Assembly: GCA_900769705.1 (NCBI GenBank)
Contig: CAAGHP010000017.1
Span: 1-64,000 of the forward strand
Length of the DNA: 64,000 nucleotides
Direction: 5' to 3'
Origin: Alphaproteobacteria bacterium
GTDB lineage: Bacteria > Pseudomonadota > Alphaproteobacteria > RF32 > CAG-239
The notes under the pieces are model-generated. The model worked only from the letters and a program-made list of their open reading frames with translations, made no database searches and was not told the origin of the DNA. The translations under genes were made by a program, and so were the position numbers. This document shows, piece by piece, positions 8,491 to 16,805 of this stretch (position 1 is the stretch's first letter; the number at the start of each line of letters is the position of its first letter).

Positions 8491-9419
8491 CAGTAAAACC
8501 GGCGCCGCGCAACAAAACTATTACGCTTACTTTGCGTGAAGAAACCGGCTATGCTAAAAAAGCCGTAAAGCTTTCATCTCTACAATCGGCTCAAGATTTG
8601 CAGGATAAAATAGTTTGGCAGGATACAATGCGGGCGCTGAACTGTATTCCTGATAATTTTGCCGATTTAATGATTGTTGATCCGCCGTATAATCTGACTA
8701 AAAATTTCGGCAAAAGCACTTTTAAACAGATGGATTTTTCGGAGTACAAAAATTGGCTGGATAAATGGTTGTCAAAGGTTGTGCGGATTCTTAAGCCTAA
8801 CGCCAGTCTGTATATATGTTCGGATTGGCAGAGCTCCATAGTTATTCCTCTGGTTGCAGGTAAATATTTTAAGCTGCGCAACCGTATTTCGTGGGAGCGG
8901 GATAAGGGTAGGGCTGCTGCCGATAATTGGAAAAACTGCCTTGAAGATATTTGGTATTATACAAAGTCTGATGAATATATTTTTAATCTTGAGGCCGTAA
9001 AAATGCAGCGCACGGTTTTGGCCCCGTACCGCGATAATAAAGGCACACCTAAAGATTGGCAGGAAGAAAACGGAAAAAAAATCCGTTTTACAGCGCCGTC
9101 AAATATTTGGACGGATATCACGATTCCATTTTGGTCAATGGCAGAAAATACCGAACATCCGACCCAAAAGCCCGAAAAGCTTATTGCCAAGCTGATTTTG
9201 GCTTCCAGCAATGAAGGCGATATGGTTTTCGATCCGTTTGTAGGTTCGGGTACGACGGCGGTAGCTGCCAAAAAATTGGGACGCCGATATTTAGGAATAG
9301 AACGTGAGCGCAAATATGTGGCATTGGCTTTGAAACGTCTGGAAATGGCTGAAACCGCAAAAAATATTCAAGGCTATGAAAACGGCGTGTTCAAGAGTCG
9401 CAATCCAAATCGCGAATAG
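8487..9419 (+). CDS. Orphan DNA methyltransferase (DPPY type)
   Basis: The 310-residue protein has DPPYNL at about residue 67 and DPFVGSGTTAVAAKKLGRRYLGIE at about residues 247-270. The catalytic motif precedes the AdoMet-binding motif, which is the beta-class order of N6-adenine or N4-cytosine methyltransferases. It most resembles small RsrI/CcrM-like enzymes, but the C-terminal domain of CcrM is not evident, so a GANTC target cannot be claimed. No restriction endonuclease is adjacent. The GTG start overlaps the HPr stop, an unusual partner for a methylase. It could be a housekeeping, cell-cycle or epigenetic regulator. Confidence 0.88.
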   Translation: MTVKPAPRNKTITLTLREETGYAKKAVKLSSLQSAQDLQDKIVWQDTMRALNCIPDNFADLMIVDPPYNLTKNFGKSTFKQMDFSEYKNWLDKWLSKVVRILKPNASLYICSDWQSSIVIPLVAGKYFKLRNRISWERDKGRAAADNWKNCLEDIWYYTKSDEYIFNLEAVKMQRTVLAPYRDNKGTPKDWQEENGKKIRFTAPSNIWTDITIPFWSMAENTEHPTQKPEKLIAKLILASSNEGDMVFDPFVGSGTTAVAAKKLGRRYLGIERERKYVALALKRLEMAETAKNIQGYENGVFKSRNPNRE

Positions 9420-9440
9420 GTGTGGTTAACTTAGAAAAAG

Positions 9441-9469
9441 CTTGAGTTTTCACTTTTTTCAACCTATAT
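9441..9469 (+). promoter_or_regulatory. RpoH-type heat-shock promoter of ftsH
   Basis: CTTGAG (9441-9446), a 16-base spacer, and CCTATAT (9463-9469) lie 34 bases before the ftsH start. The same pattern with the same spacing precedes htpG and clpB in this window. Confidence 0.6.
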
Positions 9470-9502
9470 ATAATGCAATATTTATTTTTTTGAGGAAGAC
9501 AA

Positions 9503-11368
9503 ATGAGATTTGGAAAAAATGCGGTTATCTGGCTTTTGGCTTTTGTTGCTCTTTCAGTAGTAATGAGCTTTATGGAAAATAAAACATTTTCCTCAAACTA
9601 TGAAAATTTGGCATTTTCCGACTTTATGAATGAAGTAAAAGGCAAACGTATTGCCAGCGTGACTATGTCCGGTGCCGAAGTTTACAGTGTGGCGACCGAT
9701 GGTAAAAAGTATATTACTTATACGCCGTACAGTCCGACGACAGTTGATACCTTGCTTGCTAACAATGTTAAAGTTGACGCTTTGCCTAAGGATACATCCG
9801 GCGATACGTTTTGGAGTATTATAATCTCATGGTTCCCGATGATTTTACTGATAGGCGTTTGGATTTTCTTTATGCGCCAAGCCAATGCCGGTAACAGCAA
9901 AGCCATGAGCTTTGGCAAATCGCGCGCCCGTTTGGTTGAAAATACCAAGCGCGTTACTTTTAATGATGTAGCCGGAGCCGATGAATCTAAGCAGGAATTG
10001 GAAGAAATTGTTGACTTTTTGAAAGATCCGCAAAAGTTTCAGCGTTTGGGGGGTAAAATTCCAAAGGGCGTTTTGCTGGTAGGTCCTCCGGGAACCGGTA
10101 AAACTTTGCTGGCTAAAGCAGTGGCCGGCGAAGCTAACGTGCCGTTTTTCTCAATTTCCGGCTCGGATTTTGTGGAAATGTTTGTCGGTGTCGGTGCCTC
10201 TCGTGTCCGCGATATGTTTGCTCAAGCTAAAAAGAACTCACCATGTTTGTTGTTTATTGATGAAATTGATGCGGTGGGACGTCACCGCGGCGCAGGTTTG
10301 GGCGGCGGCAATGATGAACGCGAACAGACATTAAATCAGCTGCTGGTTGAGATGGATGGCTTTGAACCGAATGAAAATGTGATTTTGATTGCCGCCACCA
10401 ATCGTCCGGATGTTTTGGATCCTGCTTTGTTGCGTCCGGGGCGCTTTGACCGGCAGGTAACAGTCAGCAATCCGGATGTGAAAGGGCGTGAGGCGATTTT
10501 GAATGTGCATGTCCGCAAGGTGCCGTTGGCGCGCGATGTGGATTTGTCGGTCGTTGCCCGCGGAACCCCTGGATTTTCCGGCGCTGATTTAGCAAATTTG
10601 GTAAATGAAGCCGCTCTGCTGGCAGCTCGCCGCAACAAACGCAAAGTTACAGCCGAGGATTTTGACAACGCCAAAGATAAGGTGCTGATGGGTAGCGAAC
10701 GCAAGTCTATGGCAATGGATGAGCAGGAAAAGAAACTTACGGCTTATCACGAAGCCGGCCATGCTATTTGTTCTTTGCACGTTAAAGAAACCGACCCTAT
10801 CCATAAGGCGACAATTATTCCGAGAGGAAGAGCCTTGGGTATGGTGCAGCAGCTGCCGGAAAAAGATCAATATTCATATACCCGCGCTAAAATGTTGTCG
10901 CGCTTGATTATCTGCATGGGTGGCCGTGTCAGTGAAGAACTGAAATTCGGTTATGACAAAGTTACTTCAGGCGCTTCTTCAGATATTGCAGCTGCCACCA
11001 ATCTGGCGCGCGCTATGGTAACAGAGTGGGGAATGAGCAATGCTTTAGGACCGGTAATGTATGCGGAAAATTCCAATGAAGTTTTCTTGGGTCGTAGCGT
11101 TACGCAAAATCAGAATATGAGTGAAGAAACCGCCCGTTTGGTGGATTCGGAAATCAAACGTTTGGTTACGGATGCTCACGCCGAGGCTGAAAAAATTTTG
11201 AAAGAAAATGATAATGAACTGGAAATTTTAGCGCAGGCTTTAATGGAATATGAAACCTTAACCGGAGAGGAAATTAAAGAGGTTTTGGCCGGCAAAAAAA
11301 TTAACCGCGCCGAGCAGACTCCTGTCCCGCCGGAAAAACAAACAAAAGTTTCAGTACCGGAAGTTTAA
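9503..11368 (+). CDS. ftsH: ATP-dependent zinc metalloprotease FtsH
   Basis: FtsH is the membrane-anchored AAA+ protease that degrades RpoH, LpxC and damaged membrane proteins. The 621 residues show two membrane segments (about 7-22 and 98-116) around a periplasmic domain. Walker A GPPGTGKT lies near residue 194, Walker [12 protein letters not shown] follows, then the arginine-finger region (RPGRFDRQV), and the zinc motif HEAGH near residue 416. The start has GAGG upstream. An RpoH-type promoter precedes it. The C-terminal tail ([15 protein letters not shown]) is typical of the family in being variable. The next gene follows after 18 bases. Confidence 0.98.
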   Translation: MRFGKNAVIWLLAFVALSVVMSFMENKTFSSNYENLAFSDFMNEVKGKRIASVTMSGAEVYSVATDGKKYITYTPYSPTTVDTLLANNVKVDALPKDTSGDTFWSIIISWFPMILLIGVWIFFMRQANAGNSKAMSFGKSRARLVENTKRVTFNDVAGADESKQELEEIVDFLKDPQKFQRLGGKIPKGVLLVGPPGTGKTLLAKAVAGEANVPFFSISGSDFVEMFVGVGASRVRDMFAQAKKNSPCLLFIDEIDAVGRHRGAGLGGGNDEREQTLNQLLVEMDGFEPNENVILIAATNRPDVLDPALLRPGRFDRQVTVSNPDVKGREAILNVHVRKVPLARDVDLSVVARGTPGFSGADLANLVNEAALLAARRNKRKVTAEDFDNAKDKVLMGSERKSMAMDEQEKKLTAYHEAGHAICSLHVKETDPIHKATIIPRGRALGMVQQLPEKDQYSYTRAKMLSRLIICMGGRVSEELKFGYDKVTSGASSDIAAATNLARAMVTEWGMSNALGPVMYAENSNEVFLGRSVTQNQNMSEETARLVDSEIKRLVTDAHAEAEKILKENDNELEILAQALMEYETLTGEEIKEVLAGKKINRAEQTPVPPEKQTKVSVPEV

Positions 11369-11386
11369 TATAAATAAGAGGATAAA

Positions 11387-12307
11387 ATGGATTTTAAAAA
11401 ACTTGGTTTAAGTGAAACCACTATAAAAGCGATTAACGAAGCCGGAATTACCGCTCCGACAACAGTACAGGCCGATGTTATTCCGTCGGTTCTAGCCGGA
11501 AAAGATGTGTTTGCCATTGCTCCGGCCGGCTGCGGCAAAACTTGTTCTTATGTTTTTCCGCTGATAGATATTATTGCCCGCCACGAAGCGCAGAATATTC
11601 TGGTTATTACCGCCAATTCAAAACAATCGGTAATCGTTTCAGACCGCTTTGCAGTTTTTAACAAATATCATGAAATCAGCGAAACAACTTTAACCGACAA
11701 TGAAGAAAATGTGGATGATGAAGCCAATGTGATTATTGCATCTCCAAGCTTGCTGTTGGATTTATTGAAAGAAGACAAAGTTGATTTGTCAAACATCAAT
11801 ATTTTGGTGGTTGATGACATTAACCTTATTAAAAAGCTGCATCAACTGCAGAATTTGGAACAGGTTTTAGAGGTTTTGCCTGCCGATAAGCAGAATATTG
11901 TGTTTACAAACCGTCGCTCCAAAGAAACTCAGGATATTTTGGATAAAATCCTGAAAACTCCGACCGAAATCAAAGTTGACCGCGCAAAAGAGCAGGAAGC
12001 TTTGCAAAATGAAGTTCCGGCCGCGGAAAAAACAGCTGAAATTGCGCCAATTGAAACAACTGAGCCTGTTGAGTCTGTTGTTGAAAAATCTTCTGAAAAA
12101 ACAGAAACTCCGGTTGAAAAATATAGCCGTCCGGAGCGCAAAAGCCGTCGTGAACAGCGTGACGAACGTCGTAAAAATGCCGACAAGCGCGATGGAAATC
12201 CTAAAGACAGCGAGGCTATGAGCCTGATGCGCAAATTCCATACTTTTGGCCGCCGCACTCCAGATTTTCTGCTGACTAAGGTGGAATTGGCGGACGATAA
12301 TCAATAA
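11387..12307 (+). CDS. Degenerate DEAD-box helicase N-terminal domain protein
   Basis: The first ~200 residues are a DEAD-box RecA-1 domain: Q-motif region (FKKLGLSETTIKAINEAGITAPTTVQ), Walker A APAGCGKT (about 46-53), an Ia-like segment, and a Walker B that reads VVDDIN where DEAD is expected. Motif III (SAT) and the whole second RecA domain are absent. In their place is an acidic linker and an arginine- and lysine-rich tail (RPERKSRREQRDERRKN). Without motifs IV-VI it cannot be a normal RNA helicase. It could be an ATP-binding RNA chaperone or a regulator. The rich codon match and the SD-preceded ATG show it is an intact gene, 18 bases after ftsH. Confidence 0.8.
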   Translation: MDFKKLGLSETTIKAINEAGITAPTTVQADVIPSVLAGKDVFAIAPAGCGKTCSYVFPLIDIIARHEAQNILVITANSKQSVIVSDRFAVFNKYHEISETTLTDNEENVDDEANVIIASPSLLLDLLKEDKVDLSNINILVVDDINLIKKLHQLQNLEQVLEVLPADKQNIVFTNRRSKETQDILDKILKTPTEIKVDRAKEQEALQNEVPAAEKTAEIAPIETTEPVESVVEKSSEKTETPVEKYSRPERKSRREQRDERRKNADKRDGNPKDSEAMSLMRKFHTFGRRTPDFLLTKVELADDNQ

Positions 12308-12398
12308 TTTGTGTTTTTTTGCAAAAAAAACTTGAAAATTTACGCTGTTAGGCTATAAAAATTCCATAAAAGAATCAAGTTTTTGAGGAGATTAAAGA

Positions 12399-13157
12399 AT
12401 GTCAGGACATTCCCAATTTAAAAATATTATGTACAGAAAAGGCGCTCAAGATGCTAAAAAAGCGCGCGTTTTCGCTAAATTAGCCCGTGAAATTACCGTT
12501 GCCGCTAAAAGCGGTTTGCCTGAGCCGGATAAAAACCCGCGTTTGCGTTTGGCTATTCAGGCTGCACGTGCTGAAAGTATGCCTAAAGATAATATTGAAC
12601 GCGCTATTGCCAAAGCTACAACCGTGGCCGGCGGTGCAGATTTCGTATCTATGCGCTATGAAGGCTTTTCTTCCGGCAAAGTTGCCGTTATTGTTGAAGC
12701 TTTGACAGATAATAAAAACCGTACTGCCGGCAATGTCCGCACCATTTTTGGCAAACGCGGCGGCGCTATGGGTGAAAACGGCTCGGTTGCTTTCAACTTT
12801 GAACGTATCGGCTATATTCAGTACCCAGCTTCTGTTGCCAGCGCTGATGAAATGTTTGAAGCTGCTTTGGAAGCCGGCGCCAATGAAGTTGTTTCTGATG
12901 AAAATTATCATGAAATTGAAACTTTGCCGGATGATTTGTCAGCTGTTACCAGCGCTTTGGAAGCTAAATACGGCACTCCGTCAGCTTCTCGTTTGGACTG
13001 GAAACCAACGGTTAAAGTTGATATCAATGATGTTGACAGCGCTCGTAAGTTTTTGGAATTTGTTGACGCTTTGGAAGATGACGAAGACGTTCAACACGTT
13101 TACCACAATGCTGAAATAGCTGAAGATGTAATGGCTCAATTAGCCGGTGAGGAATAA
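12399..13157 (+). CDS. yebC: YebC/PmpR family protein (TACO1 homologue)
   Basis: YebC-family proteins act as transcription regulators or as factors helping ribosomes through difficult sequences. The 252 residues open with SGHSQFKNIMYRKGAQDAKK and contain the family-typical TADNKNRTAGNVRTIF-like segment, here TDNKNRTAGNVRTIFGKRGG. SD GAGGAG lies upstream. The stop codon shares one base with the ruvC start (TAATG). The yebC-ruvC order is common in proteobacteria, but ruvA and ruvB do not follow here. Confidence 0.95.
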   Translation: MSGHSQFKNIMYRKGAQDAKKARVFAKLAREITVAAKSGLPEPDKNPRLRLAIQAARAESMPKDNIERAIAKATTVAGGADFVSMRYEGFSSGKVAVIVEALTDNKNRTAGNVRTIFGKRGGAMGENGSVAFNFERIGYIQYPASVASADEMFEAALEAGANEVVSDENYHEIETLPDDLSAVTSALEAKYGTPSASRLDWKPTVKVDINDVDSARKFLEFVDALEDDEDVQHVYHNAEIAEDVMAQLAGEE

Positions 13158-13639
13158 TGCGCATCTTGGGGCTTGATCCAAGTTTATCTTCCACAGGGTG
13201 GGGTGTTATTGAAGTGAATGCAAACCGTCTGCACTATATTGCGGACGGTTTTATTCCAACTTCTCCGAAAATGCCTATAGAAGAGCGGCTGGATATAATT
13301 TTCAATACGTTGAGCGAAGTTATTGAAACATATCAGCCTGAGGAAGCGGCAATTGAAAAAACTTTTCTTAATTCCAATCCGGAAACGTCGCTTAAACTGA
13401 GTATGGCGCGCGGTGTGGTTATTTTGGCCGCAGGTCATTATCATTTGCCGCTGTTTGAATTTGACCCGACTAAAGTTAAAAAGGCGCTGGTCGGGGTCGG
13501 GCATGCCGATAAAAATCAGGTTGAAACCATGGTTAAAATTCTGCTCCCTGGGTGTAAGCCTAAAAATAACGATTCTTCCGATGCTTTGGCTATGGCGATT
13601 ACCCGCAGCCACTATCGGACGGCTGTTTCTTATAAATAA
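13157..13639 (+). CDS. ruvC: Crossover junction endodeoxyribonuclease RuvC
   Basis: RuvC is the dimeric nuclease that resolves Holliday junctions made during recombination. The 160 residues keep the acidic active-site positions: Asp7 in ILGLDPSL, Glu67 in AAIEKTF, and Asp139 and Asp142 in NDSSDALA. Length is slightly below the usual 165-175. The gene is translationally linked to yebC. ruvA and ruvB are not adjacent and must be elsewhere if present. Confidence 0.96.
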   Translation: MRILGLDPSLSSTGWGVIEVNANRLHYIADGFIPTSPKMPIEERLDIIFNTLSEVIETYQPEEAAIEKTFLNSNPETSLKLSMARGVVILAAGHYHLPLFEFDPTKVKKALVGVGHADKNQVETMVKILLPGCKPKNNDSSDALAMAITRSHYRTAVSYK

Positions 13640-13737
13640 ATCTATGAAATATTGCTTTATTAACTGAAAGTTCCACTAGTTTGGGACTTTGTGGCTCGTG
13701 TGACGGTGATTTGTGGTCTTGCCGTTGTATAAAAAGT

Positions 13738-13770
13738 ACCCACGCGTTTTACGCGTGGGTCTCTTTTTTC
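13738..13770. terminator. Bidirectional terminator between ruvC and the Skp-like gene
   Basis: ACCCACGCG (13738-13746) pairs perfectly with CGCGTGGGT (13752-13760), flanked by AAAAA on the left and TTTTTT on the right. It can end both convergent genes. A second, weaker hairpin (AAAGTTCC/GGGACTTT near 13666-13691) lies between ruvC and this one, without a T tract. Confidence 0.9.
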
Positions 13771-13785
13771 TAAACAGCCGTAAAA

Positions 13786-14265
13786 TTATTTAACCATATC
13801 AATAACGGAATCTGTTATATCAACACCTCCGTCAACTACGGAATTTTTGTTCAAGACAACTTTTAAGTCTTCTTTATCGGCTACAGATTTGATGATTTCA
13901 CTAAGTTTTTGGTCAGAAGCCTGCAAGGCTGAAGCATAAACTTTATCAAAACCTTCTTTTTTTGCATTGATTTCAGCCAAATATTTTTCAGATTCTTTCT
14001 TTTTGGCTGTTTCATCGCTTATTTTTGCCAGCTTAGTATTGGCGTCATCTGCCATTTTCTGCAATTCTTTAACTTGATTGTCGCGTTCGGTTTTGATAGC
14101 GGCAAGGTCTTTAGAAGCTAAAACCACGCGCTGAACGTCAACAACTGCAAATTTAGCTTCATTGCTACCGGAAATCATTTTTGTGGCAGCAGAAGAAATT
14201 ACAGCGGCTATCAAAGCAATCATAAAGATAAAGCCATAATTAGGACTGTTATCAAATCTAGACAT
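13786..14265 (-). CDS. OmpH/Skp family periplasmic chaperone-like protein
   Basis: Skp proteins hold unfolded outer-membrane proteins in the periplasm. The 159 residues have one N-terminal hydrophobic segment (about 12-32, either an uncleaved anchor or a signal peptide), then the Skp opening strand FAVVDVQRVVLASKDL. A long helical arm rich in Lys, Glu and Ala follows, and the chain closes with VVLNKNSVVDGGVDITDSVIDMVK, the typical beta-strand end. AAGGAG precedes the ATG. It stands alone here, not next to bamA or lpxD. Confidence 0.85.
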   Translation of the reverse strand: MSRFDNSPNYGFIFMIALIAAVISSAATKMISGSNEAKFAVVDVQRVVLASKDLAAIKTERDNQVKELQKMADDANTKLAKISDETAKKKESEKYLAEINAKKEGFDKVYASALQASDQKLSEIIKSVADKEDLKVVLNKNSVVDGGVDITDSVIDMVK

Positions 14266-14404
14266 TTGTTTCTCCTTTTATTAAAAACACAATATAAATG
14301 TTAGCAAATTTTTTAGCCTTTTCAAGATATTTTGAACAAAAGATAACAATAAAAATATTGACGCTGCCGTAAAAACAACTATTATGGCGTTTAAGGAGAA
14401 TTTT

Positions 14405-14773
14405 ATGAAAGCCACAGATACCGGAATTAAAAGAATTTTAAAAGCTTTTGTTTATTCGCGCGACGGTTTTATTTCAGCTTTCAAAAGCGAAGCGGCGCTG
14501 CGACAGGATTTAGCGGTTTTTGCAATATTTTCTATTGTTGCAATGTGCCTTAATTTGGTTTTGTGGCAAAAGGCCGTGTTGATTTCCAGCTTGCTGTTTA
14601 TTGTGATTATGGAGCTTGTAAATACTGCGGTTGAAGTGGTGATAGACCGTATTTCTCCAGAATATCACGAACTTTCCAAAAAAGCCAAAGATATAGGCAG
14701 CCTGCTGGTTTTGCTGGCTTTTGTTAATGCCGTAATTTTGTGGGGTGCGTTTTTATATCCGCAGTTTTTTTAG
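14405..14773 (+). CDS. dgkA: Diacylglycerol kinase (DagK family)
   Basis: DgkA is a small trimeric membrane enzyme that phosphorylates diacylglycerol released during membrane-derived glucan or lipid A modification. The start at 14405 (MKATDTGIKRI) has AAGGAG upstream and gives 122 residues, the family's size; the ATG at 14384 lies before that SD and is rejected. Three membrane segments are visible, and the signature ELVNTAVEVVIDRIS carries the catalytic Glu. The stop codon is immediately followed by the hemW ATG. Confidence 0.93.
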   Translation: MKATDTGIKRILKAFVYSRDGFISAFKSEAALRQDLAVFAIFSIVAMCLNLVLWQKAVLISSLLFIVIMELVNTAVEVVIDRISPEYHELSKKAKDIGSLLVLLAFVNAVILWGAFLYPQFF

Positions 14774-15868
14774 ATGTGCCACTCCAAAGATTTAGCTGTT
14801 TATATTCATTGGCCGTTTTGCAAAAGCAAATGTCCTTACTGCGATTTTTATAAAGAATTAGCCCGCGGCTATGATGAAGAAAAATTGATTGCTGAATATT
14901 TGGAAGCCTTAAAAAAATATTATGATTTATTGCCCGAACGCCGGATTAAATCAATATTTTTTGGCGGCGGCACCCCCAGCTTAATCAGTCCGCGCGGTAT
15001 TGCCGAATTGATAGATTTTATTGTCGGAAAATGGCAAATTGCGGAGAATATTGAAATTTCATTAGAGGCTAATCCCAACAGCAATCACTGCAATATGTTT
15101 AAAGATTTAAAATTTGCCGGAATTAACAGATTGTCTTTGGGGGTGCAAGCCTTAAATGAAAGCGATTTACGCTTTTTAGGGCGCACGCATACTTTACGGG
15201 AAGCCCGCCTGAGTTTGCAAGAAATTGTGCAGATTTTTGACAATCATTCGGCGGATTTAATTTACGCCCGACCGCAGCAAAGCCGGCATGAATGGCAACA
15301 GGAATTACAGGAAATCTGCTCTTACGGGTTGAAACATTTGTCGCTTTATCAGCTGACTATTGAAGAAAATACCGTTTTTGCTCGCAAAAATGTTAAACCT
15401 TTGGATGAAGAAAAAGCGGCTGATTTATATATTTTTACACAAAAGTATTTGGCAGGGCAGGGCTATAATTTATACGAAGTGTCAAATTTTGCTCAAACCG
15501 GTTATGAAAGCAGGCATAATCTGACCTATTGGCAGGGCGGAGATTATATTGGTATCGGTAAGTCGGCGCAGGGACGGCTGAGCTTAAATAACAGCTTTTA
15601 TGCAGTTGACTATCCGTTTGAAAATGAACAGCTTTCCTCATCGGAACGGGCAGAAGAATTGATTATAACCGGTTTGCGTTTAACCAAAGGTATCAACAAA
15701 GCAGTGTTTCAAAATATTATCGGCGAGCCGCTGGAAAATTTTATTGATGCCGCAGCTTTGCAAGAACTTAAAAAATTAAAATTATTAAAAGAAACACCGC
15801 AGAATTTAGCCGTGTCGCCGCAAGGATTTTTAGTTTTAAATACTCTTATTGAAAAATTGTGCCTTTAG
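14774..15868 (+). CDS. hemW: Radical SAM heme chaperone HemW
   Basis: HemW is a heme-binding radical SAM protein related to coproporphyrinogen III oxidase HemN. The cluster motif C16-x3-C20-x2-C23 appears in HWPFCKSKCPYCDF. The glycine-rich FFGGGTPSLI and the EANPNS segment follow. The 364 residues are close to the usual 375-400. The region around residues 155-165 reads LIYARPQQS, where most homologues have DLIYGLPGQ; this is a small but unusual change. It abuts dgkA on one side. On the other, its stop overlaps the convergent stop of the transporter gene by three bases. Confidence 0.93.
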   Translation: MCHSKDLAVYIHWPFCKSKCPYCDFYKELARGYDEEKLIAEYLEALKKYYDLLPERRIKSIFFGGGTPSLISPRGIAELIDFIVGKWQIAENIEISLEANPNSNHCNMFKDLKFAGINRLSLGVQALNESDLRFLGRTHTLREARLSLQEIVQIFDNHSADLIYARPQQSRHEWQQELQEICSYGLKHLSLYQLTIEENTVFARKNVKPLDEEKAADLYIFTQKYLAGQGYNLYEVSNFAQTGYESRHNLTYWQGGDYIGIGKSAQGRLSLNNSFYAVDYPFENEQLSSSERAEELIITGLRLTKGINKAVFQNIIGEPLENFIDAAALQELKKLKLLKETPQNLAVSPQGFLVLNTLIEKLCL

Positions 15869-16770
15869 TCGTTGATGCCATAGTTGCCATTAACCAAAAC
15901 CGCCAGCAGTAACAAAAAGAACATCATGGCAAAACCTGCTCGCACAGATACGTTATCCGGAATTTTATAGTGCCGGTTCAACGCAAAAACAAAAAACGGG
16001 GCCACCAGCAACAAAGCCGTAACATATCCTGGGTTAGGCGCAGCCCGCAAAGCCATTGTTTTGGCTGTAATCAAAGCCGCGCTGAAGCCTATCAGATAGC
16101 CGCCTATTTTCCACATTCGGTGTGAAAATACTTCATCAATTTTCTGCTTAAAAATTATGTTGCGACGATGTTGAATATAACATTTCAAATTATAGCAGCC
16201 GCTGACAAAAGTCGCTACAGACAGATAATAGGCTATAGATTGCCAGACAGAAGAACCGCCGAGTGCGATATATTTGGTAATGATACTCATACCGGCCAGT
16301 GCAAATACCGCTGGCATAATATAACGGGCGGTCTGACGTGATATTTTAGTGCGTATCATTTGCCAATAGCAGAATGTAAAGCCAAACAAAACCAGCAACA
16401 GGGTAATAAAAACATTGCCTTGCTGCAGAAGTGCAACAAACTCTTTCGGTGTAAGCAGCCACCATAAAAACGTGGTGACCAAAACGGTTATCGCCATAAA
16501 ACGTGAAGTCGGACCGGCTCCGTATTTAGCCGCAGCAAAAAACAAGTGTGAATCATAAATTCCGATAAGCCAGCCCTGTAAAATCAACAGTCCCCAATAA
16601 TAGGCACTGGTTGGCGTTGGGAAAAACAGTAAAAACGGCATTGACAGCACCGATATGCCAAAACCGCGCCATATTCCCAAAACATAACCGTCAACCTTGT
16701 AGTGCTGGTTAAACAAGGTGTAAACAGCTGTAAAAAATCCATATATTAACCCATTGATAATCCATAACAT
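15865..16770 (-). CDS. DMT-type (EamA-like) membrane transporter
   Basis: The 301 residues form about ten hydrophobic segments with short loops, the topology of two five-helix repeats seen in drug/metabolite transporters. The N-terminus MLWIINGLIYGFFTAVYTLFNQ has no cleavable signal. A basic loop near residue 200 separates the two halves. I see no motif that gives the substrate. It converges on hemW with overlapping stop codons. Confidence 0.75.
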   Translation of the reverse strand: MLWIINGLIYGFFTAVYTLFNQHYKVDGYVLGIWRGFGISVLSMPFLLFFPTPTSAYYWGLLILQGWLIGIYDSHLFFAAAKYGAGPTSRFMAITVLVTTFLWWLLTPKEFVALLQQGNVFITLLLVLFGFTFCYWQMIRTKISRQTARYIMPAVFALAGMSIITKYIALGGSSVWQSIAYYLSVATFVSGCYNLKCYIQHRRNIIFKQKIDEVFSHRMWKIGGYLIGFSAALITAKTMALRAAPNPGYVTALLLVAPFFVFALNRHYKIPDNVSVRAGFAMMFFLLLLAVLVNGNYGIND

Positions 16771-16805
16771 AAAAGTTATGTAATCAGCGCGCGTGCTTTT
16801 TCAAG

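Noticed and set aside
8487..9419. Calling the methyltransferase CcrM (GANTC)
   Set aside because: The typical CcrM C-terminal domain is not seen, so the specificity cannot be assigned.
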